A DNA stretch of 36,436 nt, taken from positions 1 to 36,436 of the forward strand of contig JAQUUP010000019.1 of NCBI GenBank assembly GCA_028693815.1. Direction: 5' to 3'. Every line of letters starts with the position of its first letter. Within the stretch, counting starts at the first letter, position 1. The stretch is from Candidatus Omnitrophota bacterium. Lineage in GTDB: Bacteria; Omnitrophota; Gorgyraeia; Zapsychrales; Aceulaceae. Positions 7,660 to 16,265 of the stretch are shown here, piece after piece. The position numbers were made by a program, and so were the translations under genes. The notes beneath the pieces are model-generated. The model made no database searches. It saw only the letters and a program-made list of their open reading frames with translations, and had not been told where the DNA came from.

Positions 7660-8641
7660 AATGCTTATCAAAATTAATAAAAATATTGCGTGAATTAGAA
7701 AATTTCTTTTGTGCCCGAATAACGGTCAGAGCCGTACAAGCAATAATATCGTCTACACTACATCCGCGAGATAAATCACTACATGGCTGAATTGTGCCCA
7801 AAATGATCGGGCCAATTGCCCTAGCATTTGCCAGACGTTCAGTCAATTTATAACCAATATTACCTGCATCCAATGTAGGAAAAATTAAAACATTGGCTTT
7901 CCCAGCAACATCACTATCATTCAATTTCCAAGCTGCAACTTCTGGAACAAGAGCGCTATCCGCCTGCAATTCTCCCTCAATAAAGAAATCCTTCTTTAAA
8001 TCCTTAGCGAGCTCAACCGAATTTCTTACCTTGTCAACAAGTTCACCGCTCGCACTTCCTTTTGAAGAAAAGCTTAACATTGCAACCCTCGCTGTCACAT
8101 CCATAACATCCTGAAAAAACTGTGCACTTGAGACAGCAATCCGTGCCAATTGATCACTAGTCGGGTTTGGAATAACGCCACAATCCGCATAAAGCAAAAC
8201 CCCTTCCTCGCCGAAAACACAGTTAGGAACTCCCATTAAAAAACAACTAGTTACAACCCCAATTTTATCATTTAATTCCAAACAATAAAGAACCGCACGC
8301 ATAACCGCTGCGGTTGAATGAGACGCGCCAGCAACCATCCCATCAACAAGTCCGCAGCGCAACATCATTGCGGCATAAAAAAGCGGATCATCCATCAATT
8401 CCTTAGCTTTTTTATAAGTCATTCCTTTGGCCTGTCGAATTTCATAAAGCAAATACGCAAACTGATCTCTTTGAGAAGGATCAATGTTCCTCGATGAAAA
8501 CAAAAGAGGCTCCGCAATTCCCTCTTGACGAATATAATCAACCGCTTTCAAAACTCTATCATCTTCAGCCTCAGGAAAAATAATCCTTTTAGGATCACTT
8601 TTAGCCCGATCCCGAATTTGTTCAATAACTTCTGTGTACAT
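7640..8641 (-). CDS. pta: Phosphate acetyltransferase (short form)
   Basis: The 333-residue protein is the stand-alone catalytic type of Pta, without the DRTGG/CobB-like N-terminus. It converts acetyl-CoA and phosphate to acetyl phosphate and CoA. Landmarks are RIIFPEAEDDRVLKA near the start, DGMVAGASHSTA, FADCG-like LLYADCGVIPNP, VAMLSFSSKGSA and IFPTLDAGNIGYK. AGGAG precedes the ATG at 8641. With AckA downstream it gives substrate-level ATP from acetyl-CoA, as expected for a fermenter or acetate producer. A phosphate butyryltransferase is less likely given the acetate kinase neighbour. Confidence 0.92.
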   Translation of the reverse strand: MYTEVIEQIRDRAKSDPKRIIFPEAEDDRVLKAVDYIRQEGIAEPLLFSSRNIDPSQRDQFAYLLYEIRQAKGMTYKKAKELMDDPLFYAAMMLRCGLVDGMVAGASHSTAAVMRAVLYCLELNDKIGVVTSCFLMGVPNCVFGEEGVLLYADCGVIPNPTSDQLARIAVSSAQFFQDVMDVTARVAMLSFSSKGSASGELVDKVRNSVELAKDLKKDFFIEGELQADSALVPEVAAWKLNDSDVAGKANVLIFPTLDAGNIGYKLTERLANARAIGPIILGTIQPCSDLSRGCSVDDIIACTALTVIRAQKKFSNSRNIFINFDKHYAYIGI

Positions 8642-8733
8642 AAATCACACTCCTTTAATACATCCTAAAATGTCAGCTTCATCTTTGCAAACTTAACCGC
8701 TTGACCACATTATAAAATTCCTAAAAAGCTAAA

Positions 8734-9687
8734 TTAACCATAAAAGCAAGCTTCATTCTTTCCCATCTCTTTGGCCATGCACAAACCAAGATTAGTTTTC
8801 AACAAAAGCTCTTGTGTGCTCATCCCAAGAATATACCGACTTATCCCCATGCTGCAGGTTGCAGCATCTGGAAGCATTGTTTTTTGTAAAGCATCTTTAA
8901 CCTTCTTCGCAATCGACATCGCTTCAGACCTTGTGGTTACTGATAGAATCGCCAAAAACTGATCTCGCGATTGCCGGCAAACAATATCTGTGTCGCGAAA
9001 ATTATTCTTAAAAATTACTCCAGCTTTCTTTAGCAAATCATCACCACTGTCCTGTCCATATTTATCAACAAAACTATGGAAATTATCAATATCTATCATA
9101 ATCGCACATAACGGTTGAAAAAATCGATTCGTACGTTTAACTTCAAAATCTAAACAACGAAGAAAATATTGATAATTGTAAAGTCCCGTCAATGAATCTT
9201 CAAATAAAGAATCTGTCTCCTTCGGGTTCCCAGCGTTACTGCTTATTTGGGAATTTTCTAAAATCTTATTTTCTTCCACTATTTTTTCTTCAGAAAGCTC
9301 TTTCAAAATCCCTTCCACCCCAACAATCTTTCCTTTCTTATTCTTTAAAAAATTACTTTGGGCAGTGATAGCAACCCGACTCCCGTCTCGGCGAACCATT
9401 TGAATTCTATAATCAGAGATAAACCCTTTTTCATTTAAACTTCTTAAAAAAGCAGCTCGGTCATTCCTTTGCAAATAAAATTGATCAGCTAAATTAACAC
9501 CAAGAACATCCTGCTCACTCTCAAAACGAAACATCTCAGCAAATGCTCGATTAGCGAATGAAATATTACCTTCGTTATCTGCAGCGTAAAGACCACTTTT
9601 CATAGAATGAACAATATCATCCAACTCAAATCTTCCTTCTTGATCAAGGCTATTTTTTACTCTTCCTTCTAGATTAATAGGTTCCAT
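8734..9687 (-). CDS. PAS-GGDEF protein with degenerate active site and intact I-site
   Basis: 317 residues, no membrane segment. A PAS domain covers about residues 22-135 (LYAADNEGNISFANRAF; ends IVGVEGILKELSEEK), followed by a linker and a GGDEF domain (about 160-317; DSLTGLYNYQYFL, IDIDNF, CSMGIS). The GGDEF motif itself reads SRDQF (240-244), so cyclase activity should be lost. The c-di-GMP inhibitory site RxxD is kept as RDTD (231-234), exactly five residues upstream. This pattern is known from degenerate GGDEF proteins that act as c-di-GMP receptors. AGGAGGG precedes the start. Being just upstream of pta-ackA in the same direction, it might sense a signal linked to acetate metabolism (inference). 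Confidence 0.85.
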   Translation of the reverse strand: MEPINLEGRVKNSLDQEGRFELDDIVHSMKSGLYAADNEGNISFANRAFAEMFRFESEQDVLGVNLADQFYLQRNDRAAFLRSLNEKGFISDYRIQMVRRDGSRVAITAQSNFLKNKKGKIVGVEGILKELSEEKIVEENKILENSQISSNAGNPKETDSLFEDSLTGLYNYQYFLRCLDFEVKRTNRFFQPLCAIMIDIDNFHSFVDKYGQDSGDDLLKKAGVIFKNNFRDTDIVCRQSRDQFLAILSVTTRSEAMSIAKKVKDALQKTMLPDAATCSMGISRYILGMSTQELLLKTNLGLCMAKEMGKNEACFYG

Positions 9688-9810
9688 CTGTATCCCTCCT
9701 ATTTTTACTCTCTTGGCTAAACACTAACCAAAGAAAGCGTTCGTTATATAATTAACTATTGTTTAACTAAGTTAAGTATTCATTCATAATTAAATCAAAA
9801 AAAATCCCCA

Positions 9811-10362
9811 CTAAAAACTCGGCGGTGTCACAACCCACAAAACCTCTGTTTCTCCTTTATTTAAATTCTTAAAAGAATGTGGCGTATTAGAATTAAAATA
9901 GATGCTATCTCCTTTCTTTAAAGAATAGTATGTATCGCCCAACATAATTTCAAACGCTCCTTTAAGAACCAAAACAAATTCTTGACCATAATGAGAATAA
10001 GAAGATTCCCCAGAGGAAGCATTATTGCTTAACTTAAACAGCAAAGGTTCCATTTGCTTATACGGATTTGATTCAGACAAAAGAGACATCCGTATACCCT
10101 GCCCCACATGTTTAAGCGACTTACGATCACACTCTCTTGTGACAATCTTATTTTTTTGATTAACGTCCTCGCCAACCAAGCTACCTATCGTTGTTTCTAG
10201 CGCATCAGCAATCGACTTTAATGTGGCAAGGGATGGAGAAGCCTTTCCTTTTTCTACTTGGGAAAGAAAACTTGGACTAACGCCTACATCTTTAGCCATC
10301 TCCCTAAGAGTGATCTCTTTCTGATCTCTTAATCTTTTTATATTAATTCCAACACTTTTCAT
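9811..10362 (-). CDS. XRE-family regulator with C-terminal cupin domain
   Basis: 183 residues. The helix-turn-helix is at the N-terminus (about 5-60: IKRLRDQKEITLREMA, VSPSFLSQVEKGKASPSL) and a cupin_2 domain at about 105-180 (SHYGQEFVLVLKGAFEIMLG, YFNSNTPHSFKN), the MerR-unrelated SinR/PuuR-like XRE-cupin architecture. Such proteins sense a small metabolite in the cupin and repress nearby genes or their own. The start is the ATG at 10362, with GAGG upstream. Longer in-frame starts up to 10407 are excluded because a good -35/-10 promoter lies in that stretch. It precedes the PAS-GGDEF/pta/ackA block and may regulate it (inference). Confidence 0.88.
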   Translation of the reverse strand: MKSVGINIKRLRDQKEITLREMAKDVGVSPSFLSQVEKGKASPSLATLKSIADALETTIGSLVGEDVNQKNKIVTRECDRKSLKHVGQGIRMSLLSESNPYKQMEPLLFKLSNNASSGESSYSHYGQEFVLVLKGAFEIMLGDTYYSLKKGDSIYFNSNTPHSFKNLNKGETEVLWVVTPPSF

Positions 10363-10673
10363 TTTTAACCTCAGTTTTAATATATGACAAAATCTATTTC
10401 TTGTCAATCATTACTTAATTTCTATATTGCATATTAAGTATTAATTAACAATTACAAAATTTAACAAAATTCTTAACCCTGAGCATTTAAAAAGATCTTA
10501 AAAAGTAATATCTAGCAACAATTAAAAACGTTGAATAATTCTGTTCTTTTAGTAAAATAAAATTTTTATATTTTTGATACTCTATTTTTATAACACCAAA
10601 ACAAGCTCAAGGCTCAATCTAGAATTCGCACCATGACATTTATGACTCTTGATCAAAACACTGATTTCTTCTA
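10363..10673. other. Intergenic region between rlmK-like and XRE-cupin genes
   Basis: This 311-bp AT-rich stretch holds the XRE promoter (10379-10407) and a second inverted repeat, TACTTAAT (10412-10419) with ATTAAGTA (10433-10440), just upstream of the -35. Beyond 10445 I see no gene, hairpin terminator or repeat; the rest, out to the stop codon of the rRNA methyltransferase at 10674, is featureless. Confidence 0.5.
10379..10407 (-). promoter_or_regulatory. sigma70-type promoter of the XRE-cupin gene, with inverted repeat
   Basis: On the - strand, TTGACA (10402-10407) is separated by exactly 17 bp from TATATT (10379-10384), giving a start point about 10 bp before the ATG at 10362. The spacer is bounded by the inverted repeat TGACAA...TTGTCA (10385-10406), well placed for repression by the XRE protein itself (inference). 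Confidence 0.75.
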
Positions 10674-11642
10674 TTACAAATCAATCTGCCAGCAACGATG
10701 AACCAGCTTATTACGATAATCTTCAGGAATCGTTTTAGGCGTCAGCTCTTTAACTTGTTTGACGTTAAGCCTTCTTAATTTAGGATCAAAACGTTGATGA
10801 TTGGTCGAAAAGATAACTGTTGAATCTTTTGCCATCACAAGAAAAACTTTTTCGAGCAACTCGACATGGTGCTTATTAATGTCGAACACAGAATTCTTTC
10901 CTCGACGCTGAGAAAAAGACGGAGGATCTACAAACGCAAGCGTAAATTTGCGTCCCTTTCTTTTCAAGTCATCTAAATATTTTTCGGTATCAGAACAAAC
11001 AAACTCATATTTTAAATTATTAATATTATTTAATTTAAAATTATCCCTCGCCCATTGAAGATATGTCGCTGATCGATCCACCGTCACAATTGATTTTGCT
11101 CCACCGAGTGCTGCAACACAGCTAAAAGAACCAGTGTAGGCATAAAGATTAAGAAAATCCTTATCTTTTACCATTTCCCGCACCAATTCACGCGTATTAC
11201 GATGATCGGAAAACAATCCCGTATCCACTAGTCCGTCGAGCTTAACCCAAAACTTTAAATCCCGCTCAGAAACAGCCAATCGCATTCGCTGTGACTTTGA
11301 ATTTTTATAACGCGCTCCGGAAGCACTCTTCGTTTGCCGACGTTTTAAAAAAACCTTGTCTTCTGGGATATTAAGAATTTCACCTGCGGCTTTTGCCATC
11401 CGTGGCAACCAAGTAGGTCCTGTCTGCAAACGGATATATTCACCAACAACCAAATGTCCCTGGTACCAATCCACGACTGCTCTTACCTCAGGGATATCCC
11501 GGTCGTATAAACGAAAAACATCAATATTCCGGCGCTGAAAACGACGAGCCAAATGCTTGTATTGCCTTTTGATTCGATTAGCAAAAATTTCAGCGTGATA
11601 TTCTATTTTCTCATCTGTAACATAATGTTTTAGCTTTTCCAT
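10674..11642 (-). CDS. rlmK: 23S rRNA methyltransferase, RlmK-like (m7G2069)
   Basis: 322 residues that match the C-terminal half (RlmK) of the fused E. coli RlmKL enzyme, which makes m7G at position 2069 of 23S rRNA using AdoMet. Visible landmarks are FANRIKRQYKHL and FRLYDRDIPE at the start, LDTGLF-like VDTGLFSDHR, the AdoMet motif I LNLYAYTGSFS, the acidic VDRSATYLQWA, and the catalytic-loop motif FVDPPSFSQR. The end HRCWQIDL also matches. The separate RlmL half (m2G2445) is not in the window; here RlmK is a stand-alone gene, as in many non-enteric bacteria. No clear ribosome-binding site precedes the ATG at 11642. Confidence 0.85.
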   Translation of the reverse strand: MEKLKHYVTDEKIEYHAEIFANRIKRQYKHLARRFQRRNIDVFRLYDRDIPEVRAVVDWYQGHLVVGEYIRLQTGPTWLPRMAKAAGEILNIPEDKVFLKRRQTKSASGARYKNSKSQRMRLAVSERDLKFWVKLDGLVDTGLFSDHRNTRELVREMVKDKDFLNLYAYTGSFSCVAALGGAKSIVTVDRSATYLQWARDNFKLNNINNLKYEFVCSDTEKYLDDLKRKGRKFTLAFVDPPSFSQRRGKNSVFDINKHHVELLEKVFLVMAKDSTVIFSTNHQRFDPKLRRLNVKQVKELTPKTIPEDYRNKLVHRCWQIDL

Positions 11643-11718
11643 TACAACAGTTTATCAAGCAAAGAAAATTAAGTCAAAATAATATGTTTTAAAGAAATTT
11701 CGTACTATTAATTACATC

Positions 11719-11760
11719 AAAAAAAAGGGGGTCGCCCTTATCGGGTGCCCCCCTTTTTTT
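11719..11760 (-). terminator. Strong terminator after the pst-phoU operon
   Basis: A G/C-rich hairpin: G5 with CGCCC on one side pairs with GGGTG and C-run on the other across a TTATC loop (about 11727-11753). A-tract on the left and T-tract on the right give U-runs in either direction, so it can work on both strands. It lies about 160 bp beyond the phoU stop and stops leftward transcription before the rlmK-like gene. Confidence 0.9.
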
Positions 11761-11919
11761 ACCATAATCAAAGAAACAAGAACAATAAACACATGATTTA
11801 TGCTTGGACTGGACCTAAACACACGCAAAGGCTAATAGTGTAACTATGCGTACAATTTTATAAACTTTATTTTTTCAAACCGCTTATATCGCCTTACACT
11901 ACAAATTAATCCAATATTC

Positions 11920-12585
11920 TTACAATAACTCTCTATGATGCTTAATGACTTTAGCATTAATCATATAAATTACATCTTCTGCTATGGCCGCAGCATGATC
12001 ACAAATTCTCTCTAAATCACGAGCAACCAAAAGAAGGGCAACGGCTTGAGTCACCATTGCACTATCTTTTATCATGTGTTCGTCAATCAATTCTCTGATA
12101 ATAACCGTTCGCAATCTGTTTGACTCTTTATCAGAAAGAATAACTTGTTTAGCTAATTCCTGATCATGATTTACAAAAGAGTCTATTGAATTCTTAACCA
12201 TTAACTTTGCCTGATTAGCTAATTTTACAATATCCAACAACGACTTTGGTAAAGGCTGACCAGATGACTCTAAAACCCTTTGTGAAATATTTACTGTTAA
12301 ATCTGCCATTCTTTCGAGTTCAGTGTTTATATGCATTCCTGTCGTAATCAAACGAAGATCACATGCAAGAGGCTGAAATAATGCAAAAAGGTCGATCACT
12401 TCCTCCTCAATCTTTATCTCCATATCATCGATCTTTTTATCATTATCAATAACAGAAAGCGCCTGCTTCTTATCATGTTTCTTAAGAGCTTCGACAGATT
12501 TATGTATCGCCTCTTCTACCATTGCTGCCATCTTTAGAATATCTATATTCAGTTTCTTTAATTCATCATCAATATTTCTTTTCAT
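11920..12585 (-). CDS. phoU: Phosphate signalling protein PhoU
   Basis: 221 residues forming two PhoU helical repeats (about 5-105 and 110-215). Typical metal-binding/charged motifs are visible, such as DKKIDDMEIKIEEE and DLRLITTGMHINTELERMAD in the first repeat, and VARDLERICDHAAAIAEDV in the second. PhoU couples the Pst transporter to the PhoR kinase and keeps the Pho regulon off when phosphate is plentiful. It lies 2 bp after pstB and is the last gene of the pst operon, followed by a strong terminator. Confidence 0.95.
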   Translation of the reverse strand: MKRNIDDELKKLNIDILKMAAMVEEAIHKSVEALKKHDKKQALSVIDNDKKIDDMEIKIEEEVIDLFALFQPLACDLRLITTGMHINTELERMADLTVNISQRVLESSGQPLPKSLLDIVKLANQAKLMVKNSIDSFVNHDQELAKQVILSDKESNRLRTVIIRELIDEHMIKDSAMVTQAVALLLVARDLERICDHAAAIAEDVIYMINAKVIKHHRELL

Positions 12586-12587
12586 AT

Positions 12588-13427
12588 TTAACCAAACCTT
12601 CCCGTAACGTAATCTTCTGTAATTTTTTTTGCAGGATTTGTAAAAATCTTATTTGTAAAATTATATTCAACCAACTCGCCTAGCATAAAAAATGCGGTAT
12701 AGTCTGAAACGCGTGCCGCCTGTTGCATATTATGCGTAACAATAATAATCGTATATTTCTTTTTTAACTCATGAATTAATTCTTCTATCTTGCCAGTAGC
12801 AATCGGATCTAACGCTGAAGCAGGCTCATCTAACAATAATATCTGAGGTTCAATGGCAAGAGCGCGTGCAATACATAATCGCTGCTGCTGTCCTCCCGAC
12901 AAAGAAAACGCACTTTCATTTAGCCTATCTTTTATCTCATCCCACAAAGCAGCATCTTTGAGACTCTTTTCAACTTTCTCTTGAATTAAATCCTTATTTT
13001 TTACCCCATTAATTCTTAAACCATATGCTACGTTTTCAAAAATAGACTTTGGAAAAGGATTTGACTTCTGAAAAACCATACCAACTTTACGTCTTAAATC
13101 AACCACATCCAAATCTTTATCAAAAATATTATTCTCATCTATAAAAATACCACCCTCATATTTTATCTTATGAATAATATCGTTCATCCTATTAAAACAT
13201 CTTAAGAATGTTGATTTTCCGCAGCCAGAAGGCCCTATGATTCCCACAACTGTATTAGACCTTATTCCCATATTAATATTTTTAAGTGCATGAGTTTTAT
13301 CATAGAAAAAATTAAAATTCTCTACGACTATCTTAATCGCATTGTTTTCTATATCTTTATTAATATAGCTAGCTTTCAAACCATTATTCTTTAATTTAAA
13401 TACGTTTTCCTCTGTTATCGTCGTCAT
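12588..13427 (-). CDS. pstB: Phosphate ABC transporter ATPase PstB
   Basis: 279 residues, including an N-terminal extension of about 30 relative to the usual 250. Walker [11 protein letters not shown]-loop [12 protein letters not shown] (the NPFP typical of PstB), signature LSGGQQQR, Walker [14 protein letters not shown] and switch [13 protein letters not shown] are all present. It powers high-affinity phosphate import with PstC and PstA. Its ATG overlaps the pstA stop (13424-13427), so translation is coupled. Confidence 0.96.
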   Translation of the reverse strand: MTTITEENVFKLKNNGLKASYINKDIENNAIKIVVENFNFFYDKTHALKNINMGIRSNTVVGIIGPSGCGKSTFLRCFNRMNDIIHKIKYEGGIFIDENNIFDKDLDVVDLRRKVGMVFQKSNPFPKSIFENVAYGLRINGVKNKDLIQEKVEKSLKDAALWDEIKDRLNESAFSLSGGQQQRLCIARALAIEPQILLLDEPASALDPIATGKIEELIHELKKKYTIIIVTHNMQQAARVSDYTAFFMLGELVEYNFTNKIFTNPAKKITEDYVTGRFG

Positions 13428-14278
13428 TCCATCCTAACCTTTCTTAACTTATATCTCAATATTACTGCAAAAAGATTCATGCAAAAAACAAGGCCAATTA
13501 AAACCAACGCCGTTCCATAAGCTAATGGCCTTACTTTCTCAATCGCATGATGTTGTGTTGACATAATATAAAGATGATACGGCAATGCCATAAATTGATC
13601 CGAAAGAGATCTCGGCAAAAAAGGCAAATAGAATGCAGCTCCAGTAAATAAAATCGGCGCTGTCTCTCCTGCTGCTCGAGCTAAGCCAAGAATAGTTCCG
13701 GTAAGCATTCCCGGGACAGCATAAGGTAAAACATTTGTCCGGATAGTTTGCCACTTAGTGGCACCAAGAGCCAACGACCCTTCTCTATATGATTTAGGCA
13801 CGCCTTTCAGCGCCTCTTCACTTGCTGTAATTGTCCACGGCAAAGTCATAAGTCCTAAAGTTAATCCTGCAGACAATACCGAAGCATTTAATTTCATCAA
13901 CTGCACAAACAAAACAACTCCAAACAAGCCATAAACAATCGAAGGAACTCCGGATAAATTACGGATAGACATTCTTATCAATCGCGTTATTTTCCCTTTT
14001 GTAGCATATTCGCTCAAATAAATAGCACATCCCATGCCTAACGGAACTGCCAAAATAGCTGTAATGGTCGTAACGAGAAATGTTCCAAATATTGCTGGCA
14101 AAATTCCACCCTCTGTCATTCCATTTGTTGGCATTTGGCTTAAGAATTCCCAGCTTATTACGCTCTTTCCTTTAGAAATAATATCGTAAAGAATAAACCC
14201 AACAATAAATAAAACAACAACAAGGCATCCCCTTAACAGCCCAAATCCTATAGCTTGCTCAATGTAATTTTTTTTCAT
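13424..14278 (-). CDS. pstA: Phosphate ABC transporter permease PstA
   Basis: About 284 residues with six membrane helices and the PstA-type ABC permease core: [26 protein letters not shown], and the EAA loop [24 protein letters not shown], where the ATPase docks. I chose the ATG at 14278 ([11 protein letters not shown]). An in-frame TTG at 14299 would place the start inside a hairpin. Neither has a good ribosome-binding site, so translation may depend on readthrough coupling or on the structured leader at 14294-14347. Confidence 0.93.
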   Translation of the reverse strand: MKKNYIEQAIGFGLLRGCLVVVLFIVGFILYDIISKGKSVISWEFLSQMPTNGMTEGGILPAIFGTFLVTTITAILAVPLGMGCAIYLSEYATKGKITRLIRMSIRNLSGVPSIVYGLFGVVLFVQLMKLNASVLSAGLTLGLMTLPWTITASEEALKGVPKSYREGSLALGATKWQTIRTNVLPYAVPGMLTGTILGLARAAGETAPILFTGAAFYLPFLPRSLSDQFMALPYHLYIMSTQHHAIEKVRPLAYGTALVLIGLVFCMNLFAVILRYKLRKVRME

Positions 14279-14293
14279 CGATGTACTTTTTTC

Positions 14294-14347
14294 CGCCAAA
14301 ATCTTTGATTTTGGCGAGATCTCGCCAACTTTAGCATAAAGTTGGCG
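14294..14347. repeat. Compound palindrome between pstC and pstA
   Basis: Three overlapping palindromes fill 54 bp: a hairpin with 9-10-bp arms at 14294-14316 (CGCCAAAAT...ATTTTGGCG), the perfect 14-base palindrome GGCGAGATCTCGCC at 14313-14326, and a hairpin with 11-bp arms at 14323-14347 (CGCCAACTTTA...TAAAGTTGGCG). The middle one excludes the outer two, so two alternative folds are possible. There is no T-run. It ends 16 bp before the pstA ATG. It could be a REP-like repeat unit or an intra-operon control structure. Confidence 0.85.
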
Positions 14348-14370
14348 GACATATATATAATTTATTCATA

Positions 14371-15237
14371 TTATCTATTCACCTGTTCGTATTTATGCAA
14401 AATAATATCAGATGCCATATTAACAAAAAATGTAATGATAAATAATACCAACCCTAAAGCAAATAACGCATAATAATGAGTCGTATTGTAGGCAACTTCT
14501 CCCAGCTCAATGGCTATACTCGAAGTAAGGGTTCTTACCGGCCCAAGTATGCTTTCTGGCATAGCAGGAGCACAGCCCGTTGCCATCAAAACGGTCATTG
14601 TTTCTCCAATCGCTCTTCCCATTCCAAGCATACAAGCAGCAATAATACCCGATAATGCAGCTGGAACTTTTACTCGAATAACAGTTTGCCATTTCGAAGC
14701 TCCTAAAGCCAAAGAAGCCTGCTCGTAAGAACTTGGCACACTACTTAATGCATCCTCAGAGATGCTAACAATAGTCGGCAAAGCCATGACAGCCAAGAGC
14801 ACAGCACCATTAATAGCATTCAGCCCGTTATGAGTATGAAATATCTTTGCCAAAAGCGGCCCAACAAGAACGATCCCTAGAAAACCAAGAACAACAGATG
14901 GTATTCCAGCTAAAATTTCAACAATAGGTTTGGCGATTTCTCTTACCCTCCGACTAGCGACATCTGACAAATAAGCAGCTGTTCCAACGCCTAAGGGTAT
15001 CGCAATAAGTAATGCTCCAACAGTAACAATAAGTGTGCTTACTAACATTGGAACGATGCCGTATTGCTCTTCCACATACGATGTCGGATTCCAAACAGAC
15101 CCGAACAAGAAAGACCATACATTAATTTCCTGAAACGCCGGTATGGAGGTAAAAATTAATAACGCAAAAATACCTAAAAGCGCAACAACTGAAATCATGC
15201 CGTTTGCAAAGAAAAAGCCGTGGATAAGCTTTTCCAT
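14371..15237 (-). CDS. pstC: Phosphate ABC transporter permease PstC
   Basis: About 288 residues, six membrane helices. PstC marks are VWSFLFGSVWNPTS, IPLGVGTAAYLSDVASRRV, EILAGIPSVVLGFLGIV, and the EAA loop ALSSVPSSYEQASLALGASKWQTV, followed by GRAIGETMTV. I chose the ATG at 15237 (MEKLIHGFF), directly before the first helix. An in-frame TTG at 15291, 8 bp after the pstS stop, would add 18 residues, and neither start has a convincing ribosome-binding site. The ATG lies in the loop of an inverted repeat (15218-15258). Confidence 0.92.
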   Translation of the reverse strand: MEKLIHGFFFANGMISVVALLGIFALLIFTSIPAFQEINVWSFLFGSVWNPTSYVEEQYGIVPMLVSTLIVTVGALLIAIPLGVGTAAYLSDVASRRVREIAKPIVEILAGIPSVVLGFLGIVLVGPLLAKIFHTHNGLNAINGAVLLAVMALPTIVSISEDALSSVPSSYEQASLALGASKWQTVIRVKVPAALSGIIAACMLGMGRAIGETMTVLMATGCAPAMPESILGPVRTLTSSIAIELGEVAYNTTHYYALFALGLVLFIITFFVNMASDIILHKYEQVNR

Positions 15238-15258
15238 AAGTCTTAAACTTATCCACGG
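15218..15258. repeat. 11-bp inverted repeat around the pstC ATG
   Basis: CCGTGGATAAG (15218-15228) and its exact reverse complement (15248-15258) flank a 19-base loop that contains the probable pstC start codon (15235-15237). If transcribed, the hairpin would place the start region in its loop. It encodes a KPWIS/KLIHGF stretch if the longer TTG start is used. Not a terminator, as no T-run follows. Confidence 0.75.
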
Positions 15259-15298
15259 TTTCTTTCTATTTCGAACAATATTGTTTAGCAAAATAAAT

Positions 15299-16171
15299 TT
15301 ACAATCCTGCCTTACTGTTATATTCTACATATTCACCTGGAAGCTGAAAAAAACCTTGCTTTTCAACTTCTTTCTGTCCTTGCGGACTTAATTCGAACTC
15401 TAGAAAAGCCTTTACTTCGCCTGTAGGCGTTCCATTAATATATTGATTTAAAGGACGTGAAATAGGATACTTTCCGCTCTTTACATCTGCCTCACTCAGT
15501 GGATTAGCATAAGCAGCACCAGCCATAGAAGCAACCTTTAGCACGTTAATACCGCTCGCATCTTTTACGTACCCTACACCTACATAACCTATGCCTGATT
15601 GATCCTGCTTTACAGCTTCCACTATTTGTGCATTTCCATTCATTCGATTCATTTTCTGAGAATAATCACCTTTTAATACAGACTCCTGGAAAAACACAAA
15701 TGTTCCTGAGTTTGATTGACGACCATAAAGCGTTATAGACATGTTCGGTCCACCAACTTCACTCCAATTCGTAACTTCACCTCTAAAAATTCTACCGATC
15801 TCATCTACAGTAAGCTGATTAACAGAATTATTTCCGTTTGTGATTACGCTTAGCCCATCCATGGCAACAACAACTCTCTTAACCTTAACTCCATTTTTTG
15901 ATGCCTGCTCTACTTCTTTTGCCTTCATTTGCCTAGAAGCATTAGCTATGTCACATTTACCGTTAATTAATGCTGCGATACCTGTTCCAGAGCCTCCTCC
16001 AGTAACTGCAATATATTTACCTGGATTTTGAGCCATATATTCTTCAGCTAATGCCTGAACAAGATTAATTAAAGTGTCTGACCCTTTGATCTGAATCATG
16101 TCCTCGGCATAAACGCTTGTAGCACACATCAAAAATGCAACAAACAATGATAAAATTAAAAATCGTTTCAT
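15299..16171 (-). CDS. pstS: Periplasmic phosphate-binding protein PstS
   Basis: About 290 residues. A Sec signal peptide (MKRFLILSLFVAFLMC... cut near VYA-ED) is followed by the PstS fold with phosphate-contact motifs IKGSDTL, GGGSGTGIAAL and GRQSNSGTFVFF. It delivers phosphate to PstC/PstA. The ATG at 16171 has AGGAGA upstream; the longer frame to 16228 would run into the promoter. A four-repeat PHO box and -10 lie directly upstream, giving a leader of about 28 bases. Confidence 0.95.
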   Translation of the reverse strand: MKRFLILSLFVAFLMCATSVYAEDMIQIKGSDTLINLVQALAEEYMAQNPGKYIAVTGGGSGTGIAALINGKCDIANASRQMKAKEVEQASKNGVKVKRVVVAMDGLSVITNGNNSVNQLTVDEIGRIFRGEVTNWSEVGGPNMSITLYGRQSNSGTFVFFQESVLKGDYSQKMNRMNGNAQIVEAVKQDQSGIGYVGVGYVKDASGINVLKVASMAGAAYANPLSEADVKSGKYPISRPLNQYINGTPTGEVKAFLEFELSPQGQKEVEKQGFFQLPGEYVEYNSKAGL

Positions 16172-16205
16172 ATATCTTCTCCTTACCTTTATTTTATTTA
16201 AATAA

Positions 16206-16260
16206 ATTATATTATTATAATGTGACAAACATGTGACAACAACGTTAACTCTTTGTTAAT
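16206..16260 (-). promoter_or_regulatory. PHO box and -10 of the pstS operon
   Basis: Read on +, GTGAC at 16222 and 16233 and GTTAA at 16244 and 16255 repeat with an exact 11-bp period. On the - strand these are TTGTCAC-type PhoB half-sites (known consensus CTGTCAT, 11-bp period). The -10 TATAAT lies at 16206-16211, 10 bp from the nearest half-site, which is the arrangement of PhoB-activated promoters without a -35. Same geometry as at 17923-17976 and 20544-20597. Confidence 0.85.
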
Positions 16261-16265
16261 CTTAA

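Noticed and set aside
13539-13754. Other - strand open frames inside pstA and pstC
   Set aside because: They are out of frame with strongly supported permease genes and lack start signals.
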